DNA of 55,257 nt, from positions 1-55,257 of the forward strand of contig NZ_LDJP01000008.1 in the NCBI RefSeq assembly GCF_001431505.1, read 5' to 3'. This document shows positions 8,592 to 17,296 of this stretch, in pieces (within the stretch, counting starts at the first letter, position 1; each line of letters opens with the position of its first letter). The translations under genes were made by a program, and so were the position numbers. This DNA comes from Stenotrophomonas daejeonensis. Lineage in GTDB: Bacteria > Pseudomonadota > Gammaproteobacteria > Xanthomonadales > Xanthomonadaceae. The notes under the pieces are model-generated. The model did no database searches. It saw nothing but the letters and a program-made list of their open reading frames with translations, and was not told the origin of the DNA.

Positions 8592-8945
8592 ATGAACAAG
8601 AACATCGCTCGCCTGCGCCGCGCCAAGTCGACCCGTTCGCACATCCGTACCCTGGGCGTGCCGCGCCTGTCGGTGCTGCGTACCGGCCAGCACCTGTACG
8701 CGCAGGTCTTCACCGCCGACGGCTCCAAGGTGCTGGCTTCGGCCAATACCGCCCAGGCCGACGTCAAGGAAGGCCTGAAGAACGGCAAGAACTGCGACGC
8801 CGCGACCAAGGTTGGCAAGATCATCGCTGAGCGCGCCAAGGCTGCCGGTATCGAGAAGGTCGCCTTCGACCGCTCGGGCTACCGCTACCACGGCCGCATC
8901 AAGGCGCTGGCCGACGCTGCCCGCGAAGGCGGCCTGCAGTTCTAA
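8592..8945 (+). CDS. rplR: 50S ribosomal protein L18
   Basis: L18 binds 5S rRNA together with L5. The product is 117 residues with [33 protein letters not shown] at the basic N-terminus and the conserved [29 protein letters not shown] at the C-terminus. A 33-base spacer separates it from rplF. It is followed by 157 bases with three strong hairpins before rpsE, an unusual gap inside the spc cluster. Confidence 0.97.
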   Translation: MNKNIARLRRAKSTRSHIRTLGVPRLSVLRTGQHLYAQVFTADGSKVLASANTAQADVKEGLKNGKNCDAATKVGKIIAERAKAAGIEKVAFDRSGYRYHGRIKALADAAREGGLQF

Positions 8946-8955
8946 GCAACATGGG

Positions 8956-9033
8956 CAAGGAGCTTCGCGCTCCTTGCTGGCCTGCCGGCACGGGTAGTGC
9001 CGGGCGCCGGCGGTTCTTCTGCAACCGCCGGCG
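8956..9033 (+). promoter_or_regulatory. Three successive hairpins between rplR and rpsE
   Basis: The spacer folds locally into three stems. A 9-bp stem with loop TTCGC covers 8956-8978, a 7-bp CCGGCAC/GTGCCGG stem lies near 8986-9004, and an 11-bp perfect stem with a 7-base loop covers 9005-9033. None is followed by a T run, so they are not simple terminators. mRNA stability control or a binding site for a ribosomal protein is possible. Confidence 0.55.
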
Positions 9034-9102
9034 ATCCAACGTTCCATTCCACAACCATAAGCGGCCCAGAGCCGTACATACCCAATCAATCAAGGAATCA
9101 AC

Positions 9103-9645
9103 ATGGCAGAAGAACGTCAGTCGCGGGGTCGCGATCGCGACCGCAACCGCGAAGAGAAAGTCGACGACGGCATGATCGAGAAGCTGGTCGCCGTCAACCG
9201 CGTCAGCAAGACCGTCAAGGGCGGCCGCCAGTTCACCTTCACCGCGCTGACCGTGGTCGGCGACGGCGAGGGCAAGGTCGGCTTCGGCTACGGCAAGGCG
9301 CGCGAAGTGCCGGTCGCCATCCAGAAGTCGATGGAGCAGGCGCGCAAGAACCTGGTCAACGTCGACCTGCACAATGGCACCTTGTGGCACACCGTCAAGG
9401 ACGGCCACGGCGCGGCCCGCGTGTTCATGCAGCCGGCCTCGGAAGGTACCGGCGTGATCGCCGGCGGCGCCATGCGCGCCGTGCTGGAAGCGGTGGGCGT
9501 GAAGGACGTGCTGGCCAAGGCCACCGGTTCGCGCAACCCGATCAACCTGGTGCGCGCCACCGTCAAGGGTCTGGCAGGCATGCAGTCGCCGGCCCGCATC
9601 GCGGCCAAGCGCGGCAAGAAGGTGGAGGAACTCAACCATGGCTAA
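9103..9645 (+). CDS. rpsE: 30S ribosomal protein S5
   Basis: S5 supports decoding accuracy, and changes in its N-terminal loop give spectinomycin resistance in other species. The 180-residue product starts with a highly charged tail ([19 protein letters not shown]), then the loop [33 protein letters not shown]. The C-terminal domain carries [19 protein letters not shown] and [20 protein letters not shown] lies upstream of ATG 9103. Its last 8 bases overlap rpmD. Confidence 0.98.
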   Translation: MAEERQSRGRDRDRNREEKVDDGMIEKLVAVNRVSKTVKGGRQFTFTALTVVGDGEGKVGFGYGKAREVPVAIQKSMEQARKNLVNVDLHNGTLWHTVKDGHGAARVFMQPASEGTGVIAGGAMRAVLEAVGVKDVLAKATGSRNPINLVRATVKGLAGMQSPARIAAKRGKKVEELNHG

Positions 9646-9829
9646 TGAGTCCAACAAGACCGTCAAGGTGCGCCTGGTGCGCGGCCTGCGTGGAACCCAG
9701 TCGCGTCACCGCCTGTCGGTGCGTGCGCTGGGCCTGAACAAGCTCAACGATGTGCGTGAACTGAAGGACAGCCCGCAGGTGCGCGGCCTGATCAACCAGG
9801 TTCAGTACCTCGTCCAGGTTGAGGAGTAA
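9638..9829 (+). CDS. rpmD: 50S ribosomal protein L30
   Basis: L30 is a small peripheral 50S protein. The 63-residue product has the motifs [54 protein letters not shown] 9638 overlaps the end of rpsE by 8 bases in another frame, a sign of coupled translation. rplO follows after 6 bases. Confidence 0.97.
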   Translation: MANESNKTVKVRLVRGLRGTQSRHRLSVRALGLNKLNDVRELKDSPQVRGLINQVQYLVQVEE

Positions 9830-9835
9830 TCGACC

Positions 9836-10279
9836 ATGACTCTGCGTCTCAATGAACTGAGCCCGGCACCGGGCGCCCGCACCGAGCGTACCCGCGTCGG
9901 TCGCGGCATCGGCTCGGGCCTGGGCAAGACCGCCGGCCGCGGCCACAAGGGTTCGTTCGCCCGCAAGGGCGGCGGCAAGATCAAGGCCGGCTTCGAAGGC
10001 GGCCAGACCCCGATGCAGCGCCGCCTGCCGAAGATCGGCTTCCATTCCAAGATGGCCAAGGACACCGCCGAAGTGCTGTCCTACCACCTGGATCGTCTGG
10101 AAGCCGGCGAGATCGACTTCGCCGCGCTGCGCGCCGCGAAGCTGGTCCCGTCCACCGCCAAGAAGGCCAAGATCGTCCTCAAGGGCGAGCTGACCAAGGC
10201 ATTCACCCTGAAGGGTGTGGCGGCCACCGCCGGCGCCAAGGCCGCGATCGAAGCTGCCGGCGGCAGCGTGCAGGAGTAA
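9836..10279 (+). CDS. rplO: 50S ribosomal protein L15
   Basis: L15 is a late-assembly 50S protein with a long unstructured N-terminus. The 147-residue product has [37 protein letters not shown], the glycine-rich rRNA-binding arm, and [18 protein letters not shown]. The C-terminal part includes [21 protein letters not shown]. It lies immediately before secY (7 bases), as in most bacteria. Confidence 0.98.
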   Translation: MTLRLNELSPAPGARTERTRVGRGIGSGLGKTAGRGHKGSFARKGGGKIKAGFEGGQTPMQRRLPKIGFHSKMAKDTAEVLSYHLDRLEAGEIDFAALRAAKLVPSTAKKAKIVLKGELTKAFTLKGVAATAGAKAAIEAAGGSVQE

Positions 10280-10286
10280 CTGGAAC

Positions 10287-11642
10287 ATGGCGCAAGCTGG
10301 CATCGGAAACCTCGCGGGCGGAATGGGCAAGTTCACGGAACTTCGCCAGCGTCTTCTGTTCGTCGTCGGGGCATTGCTCGTCTACCGCATCGGCTGCTAC
10401 GTGCCGGTGCCGGGCGTCAATCCCGATGCCATGCTTTCGCTGATGAAGGCGCAGGGCGGCGGTATCGTGGACATGTTCAACATGTTCTCGGGCGGCGCCC
10501 TGCACCGTTTCAGCATCTTCGCGTTGAACGTGATGCCGTACATCTCGGCATCGATCGTGATGCAGCTGGCCGTGCACGTGTTCCCGGCATTGAAGGCGAT
10601 GCAGAAGGAAGGCGAGTCCGGCCGCCGCAAGGTCACCCAGTATTCGCGCATCGGCGCGGTGCTGCTGGCCGTGGTGCAGGGCGGCAGCATCGCGCTGGCG
10701 CTGCAGAACCAGGTGTCGCCGGGCGGCGCCCCGGTCGTCTACGCGCCGGGCCTCGGCTTCGTGTTGACCGCCGTGGTCGCGCTGACCGCCGGTACCATGT
10801 TCCTGATGTGGCTGGGCGAGCAGGTCACCGAGCGCGGCATCGGCAACGGTGTTTCGCTGATCATCTTCGCCGGCATCGTCGCCGGCCTGCCGGCGGCGGT
10901 CATCCACACGCTGGAGGCCTACAGCAACGGCAACATGAGCTTCATCTCGCTGCTGATCATCCTGGTCGTGGTGCTGGGCTTCACCTGGTTCGTGGTGTTC
11001 GTCGAGAGCGGGCAACGCCGCATCACGGTGAACTACGCGCGCCGCCAGGGCGGCCGCAACGCCTACATGAATCAGGCTTCGTTCCTGCCGCTGAAGCTCA
11101 ACATGTCCGGCGTGATCCCGGCGATCTTCGCCTCCAGCATCCTCGCCTTCCCGGCGACGCTGGCGCAGTGGTCGGGCCAGGCCACCTCGGCGACCTGGCT
11201 GCAGAAGGCGTCCAACGCGCTGGGCCCGGGCGAGCCGCTGCACATGATCGTGTTCGCCGCGCTGATCATCGGCTTCTCGTTCTTCTACACCGCGCTGGTG
11301 TTCAACTCGCAGGAAACCGCCGACAACCTGAAGAAGTCCGGTGCGCTGATCCCTGGCATCCGCCCGGGCAAGGCCACCGCCGACTACGTCGACGCCGTGC
11401 TGACCCGCCTGACCGCGGCCGGCGCGCTGTACGTGGTGATCGTCTGCCTGCTGCCCGAGATCATGCGCACCGAGCTCAACGCCTCGTTCTACTTCGGCGG
11501 TACCTCGCTGCTGATCGTGGTGGTGGTGGTGATGGATTTCATCGCCCAGGTCCAGTCGCACCTGATGTCGCACCAGTACGAGAGCCTGCTGAAGAAGGCG
11601 AACCTGAAGGGCGGCAACCGCGGCGGTTTTGCGCGGGGCTGA
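10287..11642 (+). CDS. secY: Protein translocase subunit SecY
   Basis: SecY is the ten-helix channel of the Sec translocon in the inner membrane. I use ATG 10287 ([26 protein letters not shown], 451 residues). The open frame continues upstream into rplO, but that is coding sequence for L15. Family motifs visible are [15 protein letters not shown] at the first helix, [26 protein letters not shown] at the plug and helix 2, and ANNLKKSG-type sequence ([20 protein letters not shown]). It ends the spc cluster. rpmJ, usually the next gene, is absent. Confidence 0.97.
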   Translation: MAQAGIGNLAGGMGKFTELRQRLLFVVGALLVYRIGCYVPVPGVNPDAMLSLMKAQGGGIVDMFNMFSGGALHRFSIFALNVMPYISASIVMQLAVHVFPALKAMQKEGESGRRKVTQYSRIGAVLLAVVQGGSIALALQNQVSPGGAPVVYAPGLGFVLTAVVALTAGTMFLMWLGEQVTERGIGNGVSLIIFAGIVAGLPAAVIHTLEAYSNGNMSFISLLIILVVVLGFTWFVVFVESGQRRITVNYARRQGGRNAYMNQASFLPLKLNMSGVIPAIFASSILAFPATLAQWSGQATSATWLQKASNALGPGEPLHMIVFAALIIGFSFFYTALVFNSQETADNLKKSGALIPGIRPGKATADYVDAVLTRLTAAGALYVVIVCLLPEIMRTELNASFYFGGTSLLIVVVVVMDFIAQVQSHLMSHQYESLLKKANLKGGNRGGFARG

Positions 11643-11994
11643 TTCCCGGTTATACTTCTCCGCTTCATGGCGTGAAGCCCGCCGCACCGGTTCCCGGGGC
11701 GGGCTTCCAAAAACGGAAGGGCGGCCCCCGCAGCGGTCTCGGGTGGGGGTGCGATGTGGTAGTTCCGCGCGGGAGTAGCGCGGGCGGCGTGGGGGAAGAG
11801 TCCCTCGCCAGGCACATCCGGCGCCGGAGCATGGGCACACTCCCCATGCCGGGTCCATGGAACTTCGTGTTCCACGGACTTACAGATGAACCGAGGCCTT
11901 GCTAGAATCACCAGTCCACTTTTTTGATCCATCCTGCCGGAACGGCGCGCCACGCGGTGCGCATTCGGCCATCACTCAGCTGGAGAACCGCGTC
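11643..11994 (+). promoter_or_regulatory. 352-base secY-rpsM spacer: likely alpha-operon leader
   Basis: No gene fits here, and I looked specifically for rpmJ. Features are TATACT at 11651-11656 (a -10 candidate with a weak -35 about 17 bases before), a perfect 10-bp stem with a 14-base loop (11674-11707), and a 7-bp stem (11829-11849). An 11-bp stem with one mismatch and loop TTCGT (11853-11879) comes last, followed by a second promoter candidate. The alpha operon of E. coli is controlled by S4 at the rpsM leader; whether any of these stems serves that purpose is inference. Confidence 0.5.
11879..11908 (+). promoter_or_regulatory. Candidate promoter for the alpha operon (rpsM)
   Basis: CTTACA at 11879-11884 (4 of 6) is followed by 18 bases and TAGAAT at 11903-11908 (5 of 6). 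Transcription would start near 11915, about 80 bases before rpsM. The -35 overlaps the base of the last hairpin in the spacer. Confidence 0.45.
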
Positions 11995-12351
11995 ATGGCG
12001 CGTATTGCAGGCGTCAACCTGCCAGCCCAGAAGCACGTCTGGGTCGGGTTGCAAAGCATTTACGGCATCGGCCGTACCCGTTCGAAGAAGGTCTGCGAAG
12101 ACGCAGGCGTGGCTTCGACCACCAAGATCCGCGATCTGTCGGAGCCGGAAATCGACCGTCTGCGTGCCGAGATCGGCAAATACATCGTCGAAGGCGACCT
12201 GCGTCGCGAAGTCGGCATCGCCATCAAGCGCCTGATGGACCTGGGTTGCTACCGCGGCCTGCGCCACCGTCGCGGCCTGCCGCTGCGTGGCCAGCGCACC
12301 AAGACCAATGCACGTACCCGCAAGGGCCCGCGCAAGGCTCTGAAGAAGTAA
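11995..12351 (+). CDS. rpsM: 30S ribosomal protein S13
   Basis: S13 is in the 30S head and contacts L5 and the P-site tRNA. The 118-residue product begins [26 protein letters not shown], a helix-hairpin-helix region, and carries the signature [25 protein letters not shown] near the C-terminus. ATG 11995 follows GGAGAA. The frame is open further upstream, but that part has no similarity to S13. It is the first gene of the alpha operon. Confidence 0.98.
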   Translation: MARIAGVNLPAQKHVWVGLQSIYGIGRTRSKKVCEDAGVASTTKIRDLSEPEIDRLRAEIGKYIVEGDLRREVGIAIKRLMDLGCYRGLRHRRGLPLRGQRTKTNARTRKGPRKALKK

Positions 12352-12364
12352 GGGACCCTAGAAA

Positions 12365-12757
12365 ATGGCCAAGCCCGCTGCTACCAAGACCAAGAAGAAG
12401 ATCAAGCGCGTCATCACCGACGGCGTCGCCCACGTCCACGCTTCTTTCAACAACACCATCGTGACCATCACCGACCGCCAGGGCAATGCACTGTCCTGGG
12501 CGACCTCCGGTGGTGCCGGCTTCCGCGGTTCGCGCAAGTCCACCCCGTTCGCCGCGCAGGTCGCCGCCGAAAAGGCCGGCAAGGCCGCGCTGGACTACGG
12601 CGTGAAGTCGCTGGAAGTCCGCATCAAGGGCCCGGGTCCGGGCCGTGAGTCGGCCGTGCGTTCGCTGAACAACGTCGGCTACAAGATCACCAACATCATC
12701 GACGTGACGCCGATCCCGCACAACGGGTGCCGTCCGCCGAAGAAGCGTCGCGTCTAA
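12365..12757 (+). CDS. rpsK: 30S ribosomal protein S11
   Basis: S11 lies on the 30S platform. The product is 130 residues with a basic N-terminus, then [46 protein letters not shown], and the family signature [17 protein letters not shown] at the end. The asparagine-glycine pair in PHNG, which forms isoaspartate in E. coli S11, is present. Spacing to both neighbours is 13-14 bases. Confidence 0.98.
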   Translation: MAKPAATKTKKKIKRVITDGVAHVHASFNNTIVTITDRQGNALSWATSGGAGFRGSRKSTPFAAQVAAEKAGKAALDYGVKSLEVRIKGPGPGRESAVRSLNNVGYKITNIIDVTPIPHNGCRPPKKRRV

Positions 12758-12771
12758 AGGAGCGATAAGAA

Positions 12772-13401
12772 ATGGCTCGTTATATCGGTCCTACCTGCAA
12801 GCTCGCCCGTCGCGAAGGCGCCGACCTGTCGCTGAAGTCCCCGGCCCGTGCGCTGGACTCCAAGTGCAAGCTGGAGCAGAAGCCCGGCCAGCATGGCGCC
12901 ACCGCCCGCAAGGGCAAGCTGTCCGACTACGCCACCCAGCTGCGCGAGAAGCAGAAGGTCAAGCGCATCTACGGCCTGCTGGAGCGCCAGTTCCGCAACT
13001 ACTACAAGAAGGCCTCGACCAAGAAGGGCAACACCGGCGAGAACCTGCTGCAGCTGCTGGAAACCCGCCTGGACAACGTCGTCTACCGCATGGGCTTCGC
13101 GGTGACCCGCCCGGCCGCGCGCCAGCTGGTCTCGCATCGTGGCGTCACGGTCAACGGCAAGTCGGTCAACCTGGCCTCGTACCAGGTCAAGGCCGGCGAT
13201 GCGATCGCCCTGTCCGAAAAGGCCCAGAAGCAGCTGCGCGTGCAGGAAGCCCTGACCGTGGCCGAACAGCACGATCTCAGCCCGTCGTGGGTCGAAGTCG
13301 ATTCGAAGAAGTTCAGCGGCATCTTCAAGGCCGTGCCGGATCGCGCCGACCTGCCGGCGGACATCAACGAAGCGCTGATCGTCGAGCTGTACTCGAAGTA
13401 A
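12772..13401 (+). CDS. rpsD: 30S ribosomal protein S4
   Basis: S4 initiates 30S assembly, and in E. coli it represses the alpha operon. The product is 209 residues. The N-terminal region [19 protein letters not shown] lacks the zinc-binding cysteines of some homologues. The S4 RNA-binding domain begins near residue 98 with [41 protein letters not shown] precedes ATG 12772. A strong hairpin lies between this gene and rpoA. Confidence 0.98.
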   Translation: MARYIGPTCKLARREGADLSLKSPARALDSKCKLEQKPGQHGATARKGKLSDYATQLREKQKVKRIYGLLERQFRNYYKKASTKKGNTGENLLQLLETRLDNVVYRMGFAVTRPAARQLVSHRGVTVNGKSVNLASYQVKAGDAIALSEKAQKQLRVQEALTVAEQHDLSPSWVEVDSKKFSGIFKAVPDRADLPADINEALIVELYSK

Positions 13402-13412
13402 TTCACATCGGA

Positions 13413-13438
13413 GAACTCCCGGCGACGGCCGGGAGTTC
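13413..13438 (+). promoter_or_regulatory. 11-bp perfect hairpin before rpoA
   Basis: GAACTCCCGGC (13413-13423) pairs fully with 13428-13438 around a GACG loop. It ends four bases before the AGGAG of rpoA and has no T run. It could moderate rpoA translation relative to the ribosomal genes or act as a processing point. Confidence 0.5.
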
Positions 13439-13456
13439 ACTAGGAGAACCCGCCAC

Positions 13457-14455
13457 ATGACGGTTACCGCAAACCAGGTTCTGCGTCCTCGCGGCCCGCA
13501 GATCGAACGCCTTACCGACACCCGCGCCAAGGTCGTGATCGAACCCTTGGAGCGGGGTTACGGGCATACGCTGGGCAACGCCCTGCGTCGCGTGCTGCTG
13601 TCGTCCATCCCGGGCTTCGCCATCACCGAAGTCGAGATCGATGGCGTGCTGCACGAGTACACCACGCTGGAAGGCCTGCAGGAGGACGTGCTGGAAGTCC
13701 TGCTCAACCTGAAGGACGTGGCCATTCGCATGCATTCCGGCGAGAGCGCCACCGTGTCCCTGTCCAAGCAGGGCCCGGGCGTCGTCACCGCGGCCGACAT
13801 CAAGGTCGACCACAACGTCGAAGTGGTCAATCCCGATCAGGTGATCTGCAACCTGACCAAGGATACGTCGATCAACATGCGCCTGAAGGTCGAGCGTGGC
13901 TTCGGCTACCAGCCGGCGGCCTCGCGCCGTCGCCCGGACGAAGAGTCGCGCGCCATCGGCCGCCTGGTGCTGGACGCCTCGTTCTCGCCGGTGCGCCGCG
14001 TCGCCTACGCGGTGGAAGCCGCGCGCGTCGAGCAGCGTACCGACCTGGACAAGCTGGTCATCGACATCGAGACCAATGGCACCATCGACGCCGAGGAAGC
14101 CGTGCGCACCGCCGCCGACATCCTCAGCGACCAGCTGTCGGTGTTCGGCGACTTCACCCATCGCGACCGCGGTGCGGCCAAGCCGGCCAACACCGGCGTC
14201 GATCCGGTGCTGCTGCGCCCGATCGACGACCTGGAGCTGACCGTGCGTTCGGCCAACTGCCTGAAGGCCGAGAGCATCTACTACATCGGCGATCTGATCC
14301 AGAAGACCGAAGTGGAGCTGCTCAAGACCCCGAACCTGGGCAAGAAGTCGCTCACCGAGATCAAGGAAGTGCTGGCCCAGCGTGGCCTGTCGCTTGGCAT
14401 GAAGCTGGAGAACTGGCCGCCGGCCGGTGTTGCAGCCCACGGCATGCTCGGCTGA
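13457..14455 (+). CDS. rpoA: DNA-directed RNA polymerase subunit alpha
   Basis: The alpha subunit starts polymerase assembly and contacts upstream promoter DNA and activators. The product is 332 residues. The N-terminal dimerisation domain contains [28 protein letters not shown] and covers about residues 1-230. A linker follows, then the C-terminal domain from about 250 with [23 protein letters not shown] and [14 protein letters not shown]. It sits between rpsD and rplQ as in most bacteria. Confidence 0.99.
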   Translation: MTVTANQVLRPRGPQIERLTDTRAKVVIEPLERGYGHTLGNALRRVLLSSIPGFAITEVEIDGVLHEYTTLEGLQEDVLEVLLNLKDVAIRMHSGESATVSLSKQGPGVVTAADIKVDHNVEVVNPDQVICNLTKDTSINMRLKVERGFGYQPAASRRRPDEESRAIGRLVLDASFSPVRRVAYAVEAARVEQRTDLDKLVIDIETNGTIDAEEAVRTAADILSDQLSVFGDFTHRDRGAAKPANTGVDPVLLRPIDDLELTVRSANCLKAESIYYIGDLIQKTEVELLKTPNLGKKSLTEIKEVLAQRGLSLGMKLENWPPAGVAAHGMLG

Positions 14456-14480
14456 CAGCCGCTTCCCCGCAGTACCGCGC

Positions 14481-14556
14481 AAGGCTCCACCGGCAACGGT
14501 GGAGCCTTCGCAACGAAGCCTTGAGGGCTTCGCCGCCACGACGAACCGCAGGTTCG
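14481..14556 (+). promoter_or_regulatory. Three hairpins between rpoA and rplQ
   Basis: A perfect 12-bp stem with a GCAA tetraloop (14481-14508) is followed by GAAGCC/GGCTTC (14515-14531) and CGAACC/GGTTCG (14542-14556). No T run follows. The spacer of 214 bases is otherwise empty. The first stem is the longest perfect hairpin in the ribosomal region and shares its GCAA cap with two hairpins at 7436-7490. Confidence 0.55.
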
Positions 14557-14669
14557 CGGGCAGGTCGTTCAGGACGAGCGGCCAAGGACCAACCGCAGTC
14601 CGCAGACAACGCCGGGATGGCGACAGCGACGTACAACGACCCACCATTCACTGACCAAGGAACACACCC

Positions 14670-15056
14670 ATGCGCCACCAGAAGTCGGGCCGCAAGTTCA
14701 ACCGCACCAGCGCCCATCGCGAAGCGATGTTCAAGAACATGGCCGCCTCGCTGTTCAAGCACGAGCTGATCAAGACCACCCTGCCCAAGGCCAAGGAACT
14801 GCGCCGCGTCGCCGAGCCGCTGATCACCCTGGCCAAGGTTGACTCGGTCGCCAACCGCCGCCTGGCCTTCGCCCGCCTGCGCGACAAGGAAGCCGTCGGC
14901 AACCTGTTCACCATCCTCGGCCCGCGCTACGCCACCCGTCCGGGCGGCTACCTGCGCCTGCTGAAGTGCGGCTTCCGCGCCGGCGACAATGCGCCGATGG
15001 CCTACGTCGAGCTGGTCGATCGTCCGGCTGCCGTGGCCGAGGAAGTGGCCGAGTAA
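14670..15056 (+). CDS. rplQ: 50S ribosomal protein L17
   Basis: L17 lies near the tunnel exit. The product is 128 residues: [45 protein letters not shown] at the N-terminus and [27 protein letters not shown] toward the end, all family-typical. AAGGA lies 7 bases before ATG 14670. It is the last gene of the ribosomal cluster and is followed by a good terminator. Confidence 0.98.
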   Translation: MRHQKSGRKFNRTSAHREAMFKNMAASLFKHELIKTTLPKAKELRRVAEPLITLAKVDSVANRRLAFARLRDKEAVGNLFTILGPRYATRPGGYLRLLKCGFRAGDNAPMAYVELVDRPAAVAEEVAE

Positions 15057-15089
15057 TCGCGCCCTTCGTCCATCACGACGAATGCAACG

Positions 15090-15114
15090 AAAGCCCGGCC
15101 CTGGCCGGGCTTTT
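15090..15114 (+). terminator. Intrinsic terminator of the alpha operon
   Basis: AAAGCCCGGC pairs with GCCGGGCTTT around a CCTG loop and ends in four T residues. It lies 34 bases after the rplQ stop and closes the ribosomal cluster. Confidence 0.85.
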
Positions 15115-15203
15115 GCGTTCATGCATGTTTGCAATGAGCCGGGTCATGCGTGGCCTTGTTGGGGCCTGCTACTCTTGCGTACTTGTCGAACCGGAATGAC
15201 GCG

Positions 15204-15719
15204 ATGAATCCCTTGCGCTGGAGTTTCCGCGCGCAGTGCCTGCTGGGTTTCCTGGTGTGTGCGGGCCTGCTGGCGTTTGCGATCTGGATGCAGTTGAAGA
15301 TGGGGCTGGAGCCGTGCCCGCTGTGCATCTTCCAGCGCATCGCCTTTGCCGCGCTGGGCGTGCTGTTTCTGCTCGGCGCGCTGCACGGGCCAGCCACGCG
15401 CGGCGGGCGCGCCGCCTATGGGCTGCTGGCTTTCATCGCCGCCGCGGTGGGCATGGGCATCGCCGGGCGCCACGTCTACGTGCAGTTGCTGCCGAAGGAA
15501 CTGGGCAGCAGTTGCGGGCCGCCGCTGAGTTTCCTGAGCGAGACGATGGGGCCGTTCGAGGTGTTCCGCACCGTGCTGACCGGCACCGCCGACTGCGGCA
15601 CCATCGACTGGACCTTCCTCGGCCTGAGCATGCCGATGTGGAGCCTGGTCTGGTTCGTGCTGCTCGGTGTCTTGGCGCTGTGCGCCGGCCTGCGCAAACG
15701 CAAGTCGCGCCTGTTCTGA
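15204..15719 (+). CDS. dsbB: Disulfide bond formation protein DsbB
   Basis: DsbB re-oxidises DsbA in the periplasm and passes electrons to quinone. The 171-residue product has four predicted membrane helices. Both cysteine pairs are present: CPLC at residues 38-41 in the first periplasmic loop, and C104 and C131 in the second. ATG 15204 (MNPLRWSFRAQCLLGF) puts the first helix at the right distance. A longer frame begins at 15150 but adds an unrelated leader. It follows the rplQ terminator and precedes a DAHP synthase, with no obvious functional link. Confidence 0.92.
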   Translation: MNPLRWSFRAQCLLGFLVCAGLLAFAIWMQLKMGLEPCPLCIFQRIAFAALGVLFLLGALHGPATRGGRAAYGLLAFIAAAVGMGIAGRHVYVQLLPKELGSSCGPPLSFLSETMGPFEVFRTVLTGTADCGTIDWTFLGLSMPMWSLVWFVLLGVLALCAGLRKRKSRLF

Positions 15720-15752
15720 TCCCCCGTTTTTCGTACTGCAACGGTATCCCCC

Positions 15753-17117
15753 ATGAATGCTTTCCCGTCCCTGTCTCCCACCGCCGCCGACTGGACGCCG
15801 GAGAGTTGGCGCGGCAAGCCGGCGTTGCAGATGCCGACCTACCCGGACCTACAGGCGCTGGAGGACGTGCTGGGGCAGTTGCGGCGGTTGCCGCCGCTGG
15901 TGACCTCGTGGGAGATCCTCGCGCTCAAGCGGCAGCTGGCCGAGGCGCAGGAGGGCGAGCGTTTCCTGCTGCAGGGCGGCGACTGCGCGGAGAACTTCGT
16001 CGATTGCGAGTCGGGCACGATCTCCAACCGGCTCAAGGTGCTGCTGCAGATGAGCCTGGTGCTGGTGCACGGGCTGCGCAAGCCGGTGATCCGCGTCGGC
16101 CGCTTCGCCGGCCAGTACGCCAAGCCGCGTTCGGCCGATACCGAGACCCGCGACGGGCAGACGCTGCCCAGCTACCGCGGCGACGTCATCAACGCGCCGG
16201 AATTCACCGCCGCCGCGCGCATGCCCGACCCGCAGCGGATGATCGTGGCGCACTCGCGTTCGGCGCTGACGATGAATTTCGTGCGTGCGCTGATCGACGG
16301 CGGCTTCGCCGACCTGCACCACCCCGAATACTGGAACCTGAGCTGGATGGGCTGCTCGCCGCTGGCCGCCGAGTACCAGAAGATGGTCGGCTCCATCGGC
16401 GATGCGGTGCGCTTCATGGAAACCCTGTCCGGCGCGCAGGTGCACAACCTCAACCGGGTCGATTTCTACACCTCGCACGAGGCCTTGCTGCTGCCCTACG
16501 AGCAGGCGCTGACCCGGCAGGTGCCGCGCCAGCCGGGCTGGTTCAACCTGAGCACGCATTACCCGTGGATCGGCATGCGCACCGCCGCGCTGGATGGCGC
16601 GCACGTGGAATATTTCCGCGGCATCCGCAACCCGGTCGCGATCAAGGTGGGGCCGTCGGTGCAGCCGGAGCAGTTGTTGCGCCTGATCGACGTATTGAAC
16701 CCGGATGACGAGCCGGGCCGGTTGAGTTTCATCCACCGCATGGGCGCGGCGCAGATTGCCGACAAGCTGCCGCCGTTGCTGGATGCGGTCAAGCGCGATG
16801 GCCGTCGCGTGCTGTGGGTGTGCGACGCGATGCACGGCAATACCGAGAGCACCAGCAACGGCTACAAGACCCGCCGTTTCGACAACGTGCGCCGCGAAGT
16901 GGAGTTGTCGTTCGACCTGCACGCCGCCGCCGGCACCCGGCTGGGGGGCGTGCATCTGGAGTTGACCGGCGAGGACGTCACCGAATGCACCGGCGGCGCG
17001 CGCGAGTTGACCGAGCGCGATCTGGAGCGTGCCTATCGCTCCAGCGTCGACCCGCGGCTGAACTACGAGCAGTCGCTGGAAATCGCGATGGCGATCGTGC
17101 GCAAGCAGGGCGCATAG
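15753..17117 (+). CDS. 3-deoxy-7-phosphoheptulonate synthase, class II
   Basis: This enzyme joins phosphoenolpyruvate and erythrose 4-phosphate, the first step of the shikimate pathway. The 454-residue product belongs to the plant-like class II family. Motifs are TSWEILALKRQLAEAQEGERFLLQGGDCAENF, RVGRFAGQYAKPRS, HYPWIGMRTA-type sequence, the metal-site region CDAMHGNT near residue 355, and GGVHLELTGEDVTEC. Class II enzymes are unrelated in sequence to AroF, AroG and AroH of E. coli, so I give no symbol. It follows dsbB by 33 bases. Confidence 0.93.
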   Translation: MNAFPSLSPTAADWTPESWRGKPALQMPTYPDLQALEDVLGQLRRLPPLVTSWEILALKRQLAEAQEGERFLLQGGDCAENFVDCESGTISNRLKVLLQMSLVLVHGLRKPVIRVGRFAGQYAKPRSADTETRDGQTLPSYRGDVINAPEFTAAARMPDPQRMIVAHSRSALTMNFVRALIDGGFADLHHPEYWNLSWMGCSPLAAEYQKMVGSIGDAVRFMETLSGAQVHNLNRVDFYTSHEALLLPYEQALTRQVPRQPGWFNLSTHYPWIGMRTAALDGAHVEYFRGIRNPVAIKVGPSVQPEQLLRLIDVLNPDDEPGRLSFIHRMGAAQIADKLPPLLDAVKRDGRRVLWVCDAMHGNTESTSNGYKTRRFDNVRREVELSFDLHAAAGTRLGGVHLELTGEDVTECTGGARELTERDLERAYRSSVDPRLNYEQSLEIAMAIVRKQGA

Positions 17118-17182
17118 GCGCGCGTCCGGGATCGCGGGTATGGGGTTTGTGCCCCATGCATGGCTTTACCGGTGAGGCTCCA

Positions 17183-17296
17183 TGCGGGGCAAGCCCCGCA
17201 TCTACGGAAAGCCGATCATCCCCGCGTAGGTGCCGGGCTTGCCCGGCACGGGGCTTTCCATGCAATGCCCCAATATGGGGAGAGCCCGGCATCTAC
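17183..17296. repeat. Cluster of GTAG-headed palindromes (REP/SMAG-like)
   Basis: Three units lie between aroG-type and amidase genes. The first, TGCGGGGC-AA-GCCCCGCA with CTAC head at 17202-17205, points left. The second, GTAG at 17226 with GTGCCGGGC-TT-GCCCGGCAC (17230-17249), points right, so the two heads face each other. A third partial unit ends in CTAC at 17293-17296. The structure matches the GTAG-headed repeats described for S. maltophilia. Confidence 0.75.

Noticed and set aside
11643..11994. Search for rpmJ or infA in the secY-rpsM spacer
   Set aside because: No frame shows the L36 cysteine and histidine pattern or IF1 sequence.
17118..17292. Possible small RNA or tRNA between the DAHP synthase and amidase genes
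   Set aside because: The folds are explained by the REP-like units. No cloverleaf or CCA end is visible.
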